Positions 1 to 9,369 of a stretch of DNA of 49,953 nucleotides are shown one piece after another. The first letter of the stretch is position 1; every line of letters starts with the position of its first letter. The DNA lies in the NCBI GenBank assembly GCA_005790565.1, contig SXUJ01000003.1, positions 1 through 49,953 on the forward strand, in the 5' to 3' direction. Under the pieces are notes generated by a model. That model made no database searches. It was not told where the DNA came from and worked only from the letters and a program-made list of their open reading frames with translations. Source of the stretch: Planctomycetia bacterium (GTDB lineage Bacteria; Planctomycetota; Phycisphaerae; Phycisphaerales; SM1A02). Both the position numbers and the translations under genes were made by a program.

Positions 1-48
1 CAGGGCCAGATGGCAAACACTGCGGAACCCCGCAGAAAAATCCATGCG

Positions 49-2031
49 CTAAGTCAGAAAGTCAAGCAGACTCATGTTCACTGCGCGCGATGCGCCGGCC
101 AGTCCAGCCTGCAGTTGCTGCTGGAGCGCCGCGAGTTGGGTCGCAGCGTCGGCGTAGTCAAGGTCTTGGATGCTCGCGCGAAGGCTCATGTCTTGGATCG
201 AAAGCTCGGTTTCTCTACTCGAGGCGTCAGACACGCGTCGAGATCGAACTCCGACATCGGCGCGCGCCTGAGCGGCGCGGGTGAGATCGGATTCGAGTCG
301 TTGGGTTGCAAAGGAGATGCCAGCCTCGTCATTGGCAAGGAGCGCGTCGCGGAGGGCCATGAGGTGCGCAAATGCACCGTCAACGGCAACGGTTGCCTGA
401 TCGGAACCCGCAAGAACCGCCGTGGACGTGTCTCCGGCGATGCCGAGCGCCTCGGCGGTGCCGGAGTTGTTGATCGACTCCACGTTCGTCTTGGCGCCAA
501 TAGTGTTGTCGATGATCGAGATGCCGTTGCCATCCGCATTGAGCCCGACAGCGAAGTCGGCGACGCTCACCGACGCCGCGCTTGCGGCAGCGAGCATCGA
601 CGAAATGACATCGCCGACCGCCGAACAGGTGCTAATGTCAACCTCGATCGTCCGCCCATCCTTGAGCGTCACGCGAATGTCGCGATCCGCTGCCGGATCA
701 GGCAGACCTGTGACCGGATCGACGGAGCCCGTCGACTGCGGCACACCGCGCCCTTCGCGGAAATCAGTCAATCTGGTTGAGAGGTTCAACGAGCGAATGC
801 CGAGTTCGGTCGCGATCGACCCACCGGCGACTTCTTCGATGGACATTCGTGCGCCAGAAAGTTCATTCTTGACATCGAGGCGCCGACCGTCCGCCGCGAT
901 TTCCACGCGAATGCCGATGTTCAGGCCAGCGACCGCGTTTTGGAATTCTTGCACGGTGTCGAACTGAGAAAGGTCGAGTTCACGCACCTGACCGCCGTTG
1001 CGCAGCCGAAGCGTGCCACGCGGGCTTGAGACGCCGCTCAACGAATCGAGCGTGGTCATGCCCGTCAGCTTTGGATCAATGTCAACACCTGCTGTCGTGG
1101 TGCCGCCGACGAAGGTCCCAGTGAGGCCGAGATCCCCTGCCGCGTTTGATTGATTCAGATCTCGGATCACGACCGTGTTTCCCGCACTCGGCGTGATCGT
1201 AAATCGATCTCCGGTCGCTCCGTCAATCGCGATCGTCGCGAGCGGGTCAACTGTCTGCATCGCGTTCTGCACCGCCACGCGAACATCTTCGATGCTGTCC
1301 GCTTCGGTGAGATCGACGGGCACGACGGTGCCGTTTACTTCAACTTCGATAGTGCCGGTTCGAATGCCGACCCCCTGCGCACCGCGAATCTCCGAGAGGC
1401 GCGTGGACGCTGTCATGGCTGGGTCGAGATCGCGATCGCCTTCCACCCGCGCGCTCAATGCGCCAAATGCCTGTTCGCCCGAGATCGTCAGACGGACATC
1501 CGATGCAAGACCGAGGTCCGCGCGCATCCCGAGGCCCTCGCCGCCATACCGAAGCCCGTTGAGGAGCGAACCGAATGGCTCTCGACCGTGCGCATCGCCA
1601 CCAAAGTAGTGAATGCCCCGCTGCTCACGATTCGCGATCTGCGAGAGCGATTGCACAAGTGAGGAGACAACGGCCGCTTGGTTCTGGCGAGTTGCCGCGT
1701 CGCTGCCCACGCCGATTTGCGAGAGACCGATGCCGCGCGCCTCTTGGAGAATGTCACTGAGGTCGCCAAGTGACGCATCGAGCGAGTTCAGGACGGACTC
1801 GGCTTGCCCAAGGTTTGTCCCGCGCTGCATTCGCCGCTCGATGAGATCATCGAGGACGGTGACGCTCGATGCGCCGATCGCATTTTCAGATGGTCGCGTG
1901 AACTGCATCCCCGAGGCAAGTTGCACTTGCACCGCGAGGAGCCCGCGATTGGATCGCTGAATGCCACTAAGCGCAATTCTTGACGCCAAGAGATTGGGAA
2001 CACGGGCAAGATTTGCAGGATTTGGACCCAT
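49..2031 (-). CDS. flgL: Flagellar hook-associated protein 3 (FlgL), enlarged
   Basis: FlgL forms the second hook-filament junction ring outside the cell, between FlgK and the flagellin filament. The N-terminal coiled-coil D0/D1 region (about residues 10-150) holds a flagellin-type stretch with ASGMQFTRPSENAIGAS and a following IHYFGG. The C-terminal helix ends in NMSLLDFLT, as in FlgL rather than flagellin. At 660 aa it is about twice the length of enterobacterial FlgL (about 317 aa). The extra length is a central Thr/Asp-rich region, probably surface-exposed D2/D3-like domains. The start is the ATG at 2031, 76 nt after kbl, behind a sigma-54-type promoter at 2065-2080. It lies 32 kb from flgK, which is usually adjacent. 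A divergent flagellin is possible but less likely. Confidence 0.85.
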   Translation of the reverse strand: MGPNPANLARVPNLLASRIALSGIQRSNRGLLAVQVQLASGMQFTRPSENAIGASSVTVLDDLIERRMQRGTNLGQAESVLNSLDASLGDLSDILQEARGIGLSQIGVGSDAATRQNQAAVVSSLVQSLSQIANREQRGIHYFGGDAHGREPFGSLLNGLRYGGEGLGMRADLGLASDVRLTISGEQAFGALSARVEGDRDLDPAMTASTRLSEIRGAQGVGIRTGTIEVEVNGTVVPVDLTEADSIEDVRVAVQNAMQTVDPLATIAIDGATGDRFTITPSAGNTVVIRDLNQSNAAGDLGLTGTFVGGTTTAGVDIDPKLTGMTTLDSLSGVSSPRGTLRLRNGGQVRELDLSQFDTVQEFQNAVAGLNIGIRVEIAADGRRLDVKNELSGARMSIEEVAGGSIATELGIRSLNLSTRLTDFREGRGVPQSTGSVDPVTGLPDPAADRDIRVTLKDGRTIEVDISTCSAVGDVISSMLAAASAASVSVADFAVGLNADGNGISIIDNTIGAKTNVESINNSGTAEALGIAGDTSTAVLAGSDQATVAVDGAFAHLMALRDALLANDEAGISFATQRLESDLTRAAQARADVGVRSRRVSDASSRETELSIQDMSLRASIQDLDYADAATQLAALQQQLQAGLAGASRAVNMSLLDFLT

Positions 2032-2064
2032 AGTGTCACCCCGAGAGGGAGCGACGACACTGCA

Positions 2065-2080
2065 TGCGAGTCCTGTGCCA
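2065..2080 (-). promoter_or_regulatory. Putative sigma-54 (-24/-12) promoter of flgL
   Basis: On the minus strand the site reads TGGCAC, 5 nt, TCGCA. It keeps the invariant GG (-24) and GC (-12) at the right spacing, with one departure from TTGC. It lies in the 76-nt gap between kbl and flgL. Transcription would start about 20 nt before the flgL ATG. A near-perfect site of the same type precedes flgI. Confidence 0.6.
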
Positions 2081-2107
2081 GTTCGGTCTGGGGCGCGTCC
2101 TCGCCGA

Positions 2108-3328
2108 CTAGGACTCAGACTTCAGGCGCTTGAGGGCAGCGCAGAGCGAGGCAATGTCCTCGGTCGTGTGCGCGGCGCTGATTTGAATGCGCAAGCGCGC
2201 GTGGCCTTCGGCAACCACGGGAAATCCAAATCCAATCACGAAAACGCCGAAATCCAAGAGTCGCTTGGACATCGCGATCGCTTTGGCCGTGTCATGGACG
2301 ATCACGGGACAAATCGCGGTGGAACTCTCAAGAACGGTAAATCCGGTTCCTCGAATCCCCTCGCGCGCCACAGCGACATTGTCGCGCAGGCGCTGCACCC
2401 GCTCCGGCTCCCGCATGAGTACTTCAATCGCCTTCTCCGCGCTACACGCAATCGTGCAGGGCAGCGCATTGGAAAAGAGTGTTGGACGACCGCGTTGCGT
2501 CAGAAGGGCGATCGCACGCGCGCTGCCAACGATGTACCCGCCCGCGCCACCGCCGAGCGCCTTGCCGAGCGTGCCGGTGAAGTAGTCAATGGCAGAGGCG
2601 GGCATGCCAAAGTGCTCGTGCGTGCCGCGACCCGTCGCGCCCATCACGCCTGTTCCGTGCGAGTCATCGACAACCAACAGCGCGTTGAATTCATCGCACA
2701 GCGCACGCATCGAGGGCAAGTCTGCGATGTCGCCCTCCATCGAGAACACGCCATCCGTGACAACCCAAATCGTGCCCGTGACTTCCGGGTTCTTCCGCGC
2801 ATCCTCGAGCTTCGCGCGGAGCGCGGCGATGTCGTTGTGCTTGTAAACGGTGCGGAGAAGTCCCTTCTTGATGACGCCCGCGAGCCGGATTCCGTCGATG
2901 ATCGACGCGTGATTGAGTTCATCTGAAATGATCAGGTCGCCCGCTTCACAGAGCGTTGCAAAGATCGCTTCGTTCGCGTTCCAACAACTCGTGAAGGTGT
3001 ACGCCGCCTCGCAACCGTAGAACGCGCACAGTCGCGCCTCGAGTGCGGCGTGGCAATCGAAGTTTCCGCAGATGAATCGAACGCTTGCGGTGCCGGCGCC
3101 GTACTTGCGCAGACCGGCAACACCGGCCTCGACGACTTCGGGATGATTCGCAAGTCCGAGGTAGTTGTTCGAGCAGAAGCAGAGCACCTCGCCCCTGCCT
3201 TGGAGGCGCACCGTGCGATCCATCGGGCCTTCAATCGTCTGCAATCTCTTCAATTGTCCGGTCTCAGCGAGTGTGCTGAGAATGGTTTGTGTGCGTGAAG
3301 AGAAGGACGGTGCAGCGACGGCGGTCAT
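2108..3328 (-). CDS. kbl: Glycine C-acetyltransferase (2-amino-3-ketobutyrate CoA ligase)
   Basis: This PLP enzyme of the alpha-oxoamine synthase family cleaves 2-amino-3-oxobutyrate with CoA to glycine and acetyl-CoA in the cytoplasm. It is the second step of threonine degradation. Visible features are CSNNYLGLANHP near residue 52, the DDSHGTG motif at 221-227 and the PLP lysine K256 in TGTLGKALGGG. Its 406 aa is close to the usual ~398 aa. It sits 33 nt downstream of a threonine-dehydrogenase-like SDR gene on the same strand, which favours Kbl over the related BioF or HemA. The start is the ATG at 3328. Confidence 0.9.
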   Translation of the reverse strand: MTAVAAPSFSSRTQTILSTLAETGQLKRLQTIEGPMDRTVRLQGRGEVLCFCSNNYLGLANHPEVVEAGVAGLRKYGAGTASVRFICGNFDCHAALEARLCAFYGCEAAYTFTSCWNANEAIFATLCEAGDLIISDELNHASIIDGIRLAGVIKKGLLRTVYKHNDIAALRAKLEDARKNPEVTGTIWVVTDGVFSMEGDIADLPSMRALCDEFNALLVVDDSHGTGVMGATGRGTHEHFGMPASAIDYFTGTLGKALGGGAGGYIVGSARAIALLTQRGRPTLFSNALPCTIACSAEKAIEVLMREPERVQRLRDNVAVAREGIRGTGFTVLESSTAICPVIVHDTAKAIAMSKRLLDFGVFVIGFGFPVVAEGHARLRIQISAAHTTEDIASLCAALKRLKSES

Positions 3329-3361
3329 GGGCCGCCGATTCTACAACACGCCCGAATTCGT

Positions 3362-4456
3362 TCAAACGCCGTAACGGCTTCGGATCTTCGGAACGAGGTA
3401 CTCCGAGAACGCCTTTGCGAAGTCGTGCGCAGGTTTCCATCCCCAATCGCGACGCGCCGCCGAATCATCGCAGTCTTCTGGCCAACTATCGATGATCTGC
3501 TGCCGCTCGGGTGTGGGGTTGTAGGTGATCGTCGCGGCGGGGAAGAACTCCCGCACCTTCGCGGCAATCTCTTCCGCGCTCGGCGCAAACGCGCTCACAT
3601 TGTAAACCAGCTGTCGGAGTGACTCGCGCGGCGCGCCCGCGAGTTCCATGATCGAACGCACCGCGTCCGGCATCGTCATGAATGGAATGCGCGCATCGGC
3701 GCGAACGAAGCACTCATACGCCTTGCCCTGTGCGGCGTTGTGCAGCATCTCGGGGCCGTAGTCACTCGTCCCGCCCGTTGGCACCGTGTCGGCCGAGATG
3801 ATTCCAGGAAATCGGATCGCGCGGAAGTCGACGGTGCACTCCATTCGATCCGCGCTCAGCAGTCGGTAGTGCTGTGCGTAGTAACGACCGAGTTCTTCGA
3901 CTGCGCGCTTGTTCACGCCGTACATCGTGATTGGTTCGAGGCACTGATCTTCGCGGATCGTGCCCGCCTTGCGCTTGGCTTCGAGAGAGGGGACGCCGTA
4001 CGCGGCGATCGTTGATGGAAACAGGAACTTCACCGGGCTCTTGCGCCGAGTCGCACTCTCCGCCGCAAGACGCAGCATGTTCGCGCTCCCCATCACATTG
4101 ACCTGCATCGCAAGTTCGGGCGACCGCTCGCCTCGCGTGGACAGCAGTGCCGCGAGATGCCAGATCTCCGAGATGTCGTGGTTGGCGGCAATCGCCTCAA
4201 CGAGTCGCGGATCACTGATATCGCCCGTGTAGCTCGACTGCACATGCACCTTGCGGTCTGCCGAAAGCTCCTTCAAATCCATCGCGACTATCTCGCGCTT
4301 GCCCTGATGGAGCGCGGCGAGTTGCGCAAGCAATGCGTGCCCCATCTCCCCTCCCGCACCGGTGACGAGAATGGAACCGAGTCCGATGCCGGATGGGGTG
4401 CGCGTCTTGGGTTCGATCATGGTGTCAAAGGCAACGGTCGTTGGAGTGATGGTCAT
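3362..4456 (-). CDS. tdh: NAD-dependent epimerase/dehydratase, probably SDR-type L-threonine 3-dehydrogenase
   Basis: The 364-aa protein is an extended short-chain dehydrogenase. It has a Rossmann glycine motif (VTGAGGEMG, 31-39), the active-site FPST serine (S148) and the YGVNK catalytic pair (Y179, K183). SDR-type threonine dehydrogenases oxidise L-threonine to 2-amino-3-oxobutyrate, the substrate of the Kbl enzyme encoded immediately downstream. The assignment therefore rests on both family and context. The reading frame is open further upstream to 4561, but that stretch overlaps the previous gene and is Arg-rich, so the ATG at 4456 is preferred. The ATG at 4420 is a fallback. A nucleotide-sugar epimerase is the main alternative. 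Confidence 0.82.
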   Translation of the reverse strand: MTITPTTVAFDTMIEPKTRTPSGIGLGSILVTGAGGEMGHALLAQLAALHQGKREIVAMDLKELSADRKVHVQSSYTGDISDPRLVEAIAANHDISEIWHLAALLSTRGERSPELAMQVNVMGSANMLRLAAESATRRKSPVKFLFPSTIAAYGVPSLEAKRKAGTIREDQCLEPITMYGVNKRAVEELGRYYAQHYRLLSADRMECTVDFRAIRFPGIISADTVPTGGTSDYGPEMLHNAAQGKAYECFVRADARIPFMTMPDAVRSIMELAGAPRESLRQLVYNVSAFAPSAEEIAAKVREFFPAATITYNPTPERQQIIDSWPEDCDDSAARRDWGWKPAHDFAKAFSEYLVPKIRSRYGV

Positions 4457-4548
4457 GGGAGAACGCCTTCTCGATCGCGCTCGCACGAGCGGAGGAACGG
4501 AACAGTATACGGACAGGCCCGTCACAGACCGCTGCGACAAGTGAGGCG

Positions 4549-5490
4549 CTAGATCACGCAACCCAGTCGAAGGAGCAACGCCTTCGTCGCGAGAATCCCC
4601 GCTGTTTCCGACATCGTCCGGCCCTCGAACTCAATACCCACCGGACCGCGATACTTGCTCGCGCGAACGACATCGAGGAGCTTGGGATAGTCGAGCGTTG
4701 ACTCATTCCCTTGCGCGTCGAAACCGTAACTTTTCGCCGAGCAACCCTTCGCAAAGGGCATCACGAGCGCCGTGTTCGCGACCGGATCATGAAGCACGCC
4801 AGACTCGTCACGCCAATTGCCAAAGTCAGGAAGCGTTCCGCACGCATCATCGTGAATCGCTTGCATGAGTTTCACAACCCACGCTCCGTCGGAACTCAAT
4901 CCACCGTGATTCTCCACGATTACAGCCAACCCAAACGGCTTCGCAACGGCGAGCAGTTGCGTGAGCCCATCCGCGCACCGTTCGAGCTGTTCGTGCGCAG
5001 TGCCTTCGCCTCGCGCATTCACACGAATCGCCGTGCATCCGAGTGCCGCTGCTAGCTCGCACCACTTCTTATGATTCTGCGCGAACGCGGCTCGCTCGGC
5101 CGCGGCCGCTCCGCCAGAGAGTCCCTCGCCGTCACACATGATGAGAACGCTCACCACGCCCGCATCGTCCGCGCGCTTGCGTAACTCTGAAGCGAAGTGT
5201 GGCGTGGATACCTTCGCGGCATAGAACTGATTGACATACTCCACGCGAGAGATTCCAAACTGCTCCTTGGAAATCTTCGCGAAGTCCATCGCGTCAAGGA
5301 CGGTTGGCGGACGCTCTTCCGGCCTGCAAAGTCCAAATGATCGATGAAGCGACCACTGCGCGAGCGAGAGAGGGTTCGTCGGTCGAGCGAGTGGTTCCGA
5401 CTGCGCTGCCGTACCGCGCGCTGGGGCGAGGAGCATCGCCGCTCCCGCAAGTGCGATCGACCCCAGTGCATCGCGTCGCGATGCGTTCAC
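4549..5490 (-). CDS. Tat-exported sugar phosphate isomerase/epimerase-like TIM-barrel protein
   Basis: The N-terminus carries a twin-arginine signal (SRRDALGSIAL, residues 4-14) followed by a hydrophobic stretch and an Ala-rich cleavage region near residue 29. Folded export to the periplasm is likely. The remainder resembles xylose-isomerase-like TIM barrels (AP endonuclease 2 family), with VIVENHGG and GIEFEGRT as typical metal-ligand-bearing strands. Such Tat-tagged barrels are abundant in Planctomycetota, mostly with unknown substrates. The start ATG overlaps the stop of the upstream small membrane protein gene by 4 nt, so the two are co-transcribed. The tdh gene follows after about 90 nt. 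No substrate can be named. Confidence 0.75.
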   Translation of the reverse strand: MNASRRDALGSIALAGAAMLLAPARGTAAQSEPLARPTNPLSLAQWSLHRSFGLCRPEERPPTVLDAMDFAKISKEQFGISRVEYVNQFYAAKVSTPHFASELRKRADDAGVVSVLIMCDGEGLSGGAAAAERAAFAQNHKKWCELAAALGCTAIRVNARGEGTAHEQLERCADGLTQLLAVAKPFGLAVIVENHGGLSSDGAWVVKLMQAIHDDACGTLPDFGNWRDESGVLHDPVANTALVMPFAKGCSAKSYGFDAQGNESTLDYPKLLDVVRASKYRGPVGIEFEGRTMSETAGILATKALLLRLGCVI

Positions 5491-5753
5491 CGCTTGCCAC
5501 CGGCCAGTCGCTCGGCCATGTCATCCGTGGAGTCCCACCGTCCCGCCGACGCGTGCCGAGCGGTCACGACCACCGCCGCAATCGAGGCGAGTAACAGGAC
5601 TAAGCTGACGAAGACGATGTGGTCGCCCTCAAGGGAGACCTGCGTGACCAGCATCGCGAACGCAGCAAGCGTGGTGAAGAGCACAGCGTAGAGTGCGAAC
5701 AACTTGAGGAGGTGCAGGGGCGAACGCGGATCCTGTCGCTTCGAATGTGGCAT
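5487..5753 (-). CDS. Small two-helix membrane protein, unknown function
   Basis: An 88-aa protein with a basic N-terminus and two hydrophobic segments, about residues 16-38 (LFALYAVLFTTLAAFAML) and 46-66. A charged tail is rich in Arg, Asp and Lys. The 4-nt stop/start overlap with the downstream Tat-exported barrel gene supports it as a real gene leading that operon. I recognise no family. Confidence 0.6.
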   Translation of the reverse strand: MPHSKRQDPRSPLHLLKLFALYAVLFTTLAAFAMLVTQVSLEGDHIVFVSLVLLLASIAAVVVTARHASAGRWDSTDDMAERLAGGKR

Positions 5754-5815
5754 GCCTCATACGCTAGCGCCTTTCCGGCCGACTCGCATGGAATCCGCGG
5801 CCGTATGATTGTCGC

Positions 5816-6910
5816 ATGCACTTCCGATCGATCGCCTCTTTGAGCGCCTGCGTTTTCCTCTCGCTCTCTGCTTCCTCTGCGAGCGCAGCGCCGCAAGAAG
5901 ACACTCGCAAGCACCATAAGCACGAAAAAGACGCGCCGAGTTCCGCCGACTCTCCCGCAACGGTGCCGGCTTCGAGCGCGCCCGCCGAAACCATCTCCTG
6001 TTGGTACATGACGCTCCACGGCGGCGCAGCCGACACCATTCTGCAATTCGATTCCAAGGGAAATCCGCTTGGCTCGGCCCTCGGCCCCACTCCGGATTCC
6101 ATCGGCGCGGTCCACGGATTGCGCGGCATGCTTCGCCTCGCCGACAACACCCTGCTCGTCATTTCGGCGTGGAAAGAGAACACGCAAGTGCTTCGCTTCG
6201 GCGTGCGCGGCGCCGACGGCGTGCGACCGTTTCTCTCGGTCTTTGCGAAGCAGGATGCTTCGAATCCACTCATGCTTCACCCCTACTGCCTCGCGCAAGC
6301 GAGCGACGGATCGATCTACGCGTCGAATCAAGACACGAACACCATCACGCGTTACGCAGCGCCCGGAAGCGCCAACGAGGGCGCGCCGATTGACTGTCAT
6401 GGCCAACCCAGCACCGGCGCACAAGCTGGCATGATTGTCCCCGACTCAAAGAGCAGTGCCGATGGATTGCACGCGGTGCGCGGTATCGCGTTTGGTCCGG
6501 ATGGCTTGCTCTATGTCGCAGATCGCGGAGATGGTCAAGTTTCGCGCTGGAATGTCACCACCGGAAAGCGCGTGGATACGCTGTTGAAGAAGGCGGACTC
6601 TGACAAAACACCGATTCAACTGATTTTCACCCCCGGTGGAGAGGCATTGCTCGTCAGCGACAACAAACTCAATTGCGTCCTTCGGGTGACGCTTGCCGAT
6701 CAGTCGTGGTCGATCCTCATTCCCGAGAGCGCTGGAATTGACGCAGCGAGTTCGCTCGCGATCAGCGGCAATCAACTCTATGTTGGGAGCCGCAAAGGCA
6801 AAGAAGTGCTTCGCTTCAATCTCACCGACGGCACCGCGGAGAGTGCGCCGTTTCTGCAAGATCTTCCGGACAACCCAGAGTTCTTCATCCCAGGGCATCT
6901 CGGCTCGTGA
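5816..6910 (+). CDS. Secreted NHL/SMP-30-like beta-propeller protein
   Basis: A 364-aa protein with a Sec signal peptide (cleavage likely after ASA at residue 24). A His/Lys-rich segment (RKHHKHEK) and a Ser/Ala/Pro linker follow. From about residue 70 there are repeated blade-like units such as GIAFGPDGLLYVADRGDGQV and LAISGNQLYVGSRKGKEVLR, typical of NHL, SMP-30 or YncE propellers. These bind ligands or partners, and some are lactonases. No catalytic set is obvious. The downstream acylase gene starts on a GTG sharing bases with this stop, so the two form one transcriptional unit. The function could be a periplasmic binding or scaffolding role. Confidence 0.65.
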   Translation: MHFRSIASLSACVFLSLSASSASAAPQEDTRKHHKHEKDAPSSADSPATVPASSAPAETISCWYMTLHGGAADTILQFDSKGNPLGSALGPTPDSIGAVHGLRGMLRLADNTLLVISAWKENTQVLRFGVRGADGVRPFLSVFAKQDASNPLMLHPYCLAQASDGSIYASNQDTNTITRYAAPGSANEGAPIDCHGQPSTGAQAGMIVPDSKSSADGLHAVRGIAFGPDGLLYVADRGDGQVSRWNVTTGKRVDTLLKKADSDKTPIQLIFTPGGEALLVSDNKLNCVLRVTLADQSWSILIPESAGIDAASSLAISGNQLYVGSRKGKEVLRFNLTDGTAESAPFLQDLPDNPEFFIPGHLGS

Positions 6911-9369
6911 GGTGCGTGCGCTCAGCCATCGCACTCGCGCTGTTGTGCGCTTTCAGCGTCATCGCGCAAACACCGCCAACGACCCCGATCGCGCCGCCAC
7001 GAGTCATCAAGCCAACTATCGCCGGGCTCACCGCGAACGCCACCGCGACGGTCGACGCATTCGGTGTGCCGCGAATCGAGGCAAGCTCCTTGCTCGATGC
7101 CGTCCGTCTAGAAGGATGGCTCCATGCGCGCGATCGCTTTCTACAAATGGACGCCATGCGCCGCACCGCGGGCGGAGATCTCGCGGCGCTCGCGGGTGAA
7201 GTCGCGATCACGAGCGATATCATTCATCGAACCAAGCGGCTGCGCGAGGTTGCGCAAACCGTGCTTGACGCGATTCCCGCCAATCATCGCGCGCTCCTTG
7301 ATGCCTACACCGAAGGCGTGAATGCACGACTGCAAGCGGCACCCCCACCGGAGTACCGCGTCCTCGGCGCAACCCCGAGAAAATGGCGCAGCCTCGATTG
7401 TGTCCTCGTCACGCTGGTGATGGTGGACATGCTTGTGAGTAGTGAGGGCACCGAACGCGCGCAATCCATCTTTCGCGAGTGCTACTCGCCTGCCCTCGCG
7501 AGTTTCCTGTTCGAAGTCCGCGGCCCCTGTGAAGCCATGCTGCTTCCGGACGCATCCGATGCGTCGATCGAGCACGGATGTGTGGCGGCTCCGCTGCCAA
7601 GCGCAGCGATCATCGACCTCCGAAACGCCTCGGATGGACCAACGAGCAACGCGCAAACGCCCGAAAAATCCCCGACGCCTGGCTCCAACGCCTTCGCGAT
7701 TTCCGGCAGCCGCACGAAGGATGGGCGTGCCATTCTCGGCAACGACATGCACCTCATGTTGACCGCGCCTGGCATTTGGTATCGAGTCGAAATCGACTGC
7801 GGCGAGTGCATGCTTGTGGGGGTGTCGCTGCCGGGGGTTCCTGGAGTTGTCGCGGGAACGAATGGGCACATTGCATGGGGATTTACCAATCTCACTGCGG
7901 ACCTCGCAGACCTCACGCGCCTTGAACCAGTGGCGGATGATCCACTCGCGTACGCAACCGCCGATGGAAGCGAGAAACTCCTAGCGGAGGAAGTGACGAT
8001 TGAAGTCGGTCGCGGCGGCAAGCCGTTCACTTTCACCGCCTACCGATCGAGCCTCGGTCCAATCGTTGGAACGGATGCCGATCCGCGCGCGCAGTACATC
8101 GGGAAAGACACCGACGGCGTGCGCCTCGCGTTGCAGTCGAGCGCGACGACCGCGCGCTGCATCGACTTTCGCTTGTTCGATATCTACAGCGCCCGACGGG
8201 TGGAAGACGCCATCCCGATCGCCGCCGATTGGGGCGGCGCGCCGCAGAACTTCCTCGTCGCCGACAGCGCCGGTTCGATCGGTTGGACGGTCACCGGTCA
8301 CCTTCCACTGAGGCAAGGAGGCACGCGTCCCAAATCAAGTCGCGACGCGAGTGCGCGTTGGCAGCACTTCATGGAAAGCAGCGCGAAGCCGCGCATCGTG
8401 AATCCGCCTTCGGGCGTGCTCACAAGCGCCAACAATCTCCCCTGCTCAAGCGAGTTGCTCCCGCTTGGATGTGAGTTTGACCAAGGCGATCGCGCGTTTC
8501 AAATGCGCGAAGTCCTCCGGTCGAAATCGGATTGGACGGAGTCGGAGCTGCTTCGCGTGCAACTTGACACGCGCTCGCGAAGGCTTGAGCGTTGGCGCGA
8601 TGCGATTGTGAAGACGCTCGCACAGAGCACGGACGACGCGACGACTGTTTCGCTGCTGCGAGCATGGGATGGGCTCACCTCGAAAGACAGCACAGCGATT
8701 TCCATTCTCGACGAGTTTCGGCGCGCATTCGCACGCCGAGTCGATCGACCGATTCGACAGGTTGTTGCAGCGCAGTTGAGTCGCGAAGGGGCGACGACGC
8801 TGGCCGATCGATTGCGCGCTGCGCCAGGGAGTGCGATCGAAGATGAAGCGGCTTTGCGAGTCTGCGAAGTCCAGGCACCCCACTGGCTCATCTCGGAGTT
8901 CTCGACATGGGAGGCCTTCGTCGCGGCGATGTTGCGCGAAGCGATCGTGCATTCGACGAAGACGGACGGATCGCTCTGGCGCCACGGGGAACTGAACAGG
9001 GCTGAAATCTCTCACCCACTCGCATCGGCGCTAGGCCCCGCGTCCGTGCTCGCGTCGATGCCTGCCGATGAGTTCGCTGGCCATCCCACCGCGCCATGCG
9101 TGCTCGGTCCCAACTTCGGCGCGAGCGAACGGATGATCGTGAGTCCCAATCATCTTGAGGACGCGATCCTGCAAACGCCCGCCGGACAAACGGGAATGCC
9201 TGGTTCTGCGCACTTTCGTGATCTGCATGAAGCCTGGGTGAAAGGCGCGCCATTTCCACTGCTGCCGCAACTTCCTCGCGGTTCCAGCCAAGCAGCGACG
9301 CCGTCTCTGCAGGCCGAAGAGCTCATCCACGCACGGCCACGCGCGGCGCTTACCCCGTCCAATCGTTGA
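6907..9369 (+). CDS. Penicillin acylase family (Ntn) amidohydrolase, secreted
   Basis: Penicillin-amidase-family enzymes are periplasmic N-terminal-nucleophile hydrolases. They are made as one precursor that cuts itself into alpha and beta chains and hydrolyses amides such as acyl-homoserine lactones or beta-lactam side chains. Here a signal peptide (residues 1-20) is followed by an alpha-chain region containing AFGVPRIEA and GWLHARDRFLQMD. The linker then leads to the PTPGSNAFAISG motif, in which Ser260 is the predicted nucleophile. ILGNDMHL and PGVVAGTNGHIAWGFTN are conserved beta-chain segments. The 820-aa length fits the family. The start is a GTG overlapping the previous stop. The last 20 nt overlap the convergent metalloprotease gene. 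The substrate is unknown. Confidence 0.85.
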   Translation: MRCVRSAIALALLCAFSVIAQTPPTTPIAPPRVIKPTIAGLTANATATVDAFGVPRIEASSLLDAVRLEGWLHARDRFLQMDAMRRTAGGDLAALAGEVAITSDIIHRTKRLREVAQTVLDAIPANHRALLDAYTEGVNARLQAAPPPEYRVLGATPRKWRSLDCVLVTLVMVDMLVSSEGTERAQSIFRECYSPALASFLFEVRGPCEAMLLPDASDASIEHGCVAAPLPSAAIIDLRNASDGPTSNAQTPEKSPTPGSNAFAISGSRTKDGRAILGNDMHLMLTAPGIWYRVEIDCGECMLVGVSLPGVPGVVAGTNGHIAWGFTNLTADLADLTRLEPVADDPLAYATADGSEKLLAEEVTIEVGRGGKPFTFTAYRSSLGPIVGTDADPRAQYIGKDTDGVRLALQSSATTARCIDFRLFDIYSARRVEDAIPIAADWGGAPQNFLVADSAGSIGWTVTGHLPLRQGGTRPKSSRDASARWQHFMESSAKPRIVNPPSGVLTSANNLPCSSELLPLGCEFDQGDRAFQMREVLRSKSDWTESELLRVQLDTRSRRLERWRDAIVKTLAQSTDDATTVSLLRAWDGLTSKDSTAISILDEFRRAFARRVDRPIRQVVAAQLSREGATTLADRLRAAPGSAIEDEAALRVCEVQAPHWLISEFSTWEAFVAAMLREAIVHSTKTDGSLWRHGELNRAEISHPLASALGPASVLASMPADEFAGHPTAPCVLGPNFGASERMIVSPNHLEDAILQTPAGQTGMPGSAHFRDLHEAWVKGAPFPLLPQLPRGSSQAATPSLQAEELIHARPRAALTPSNR

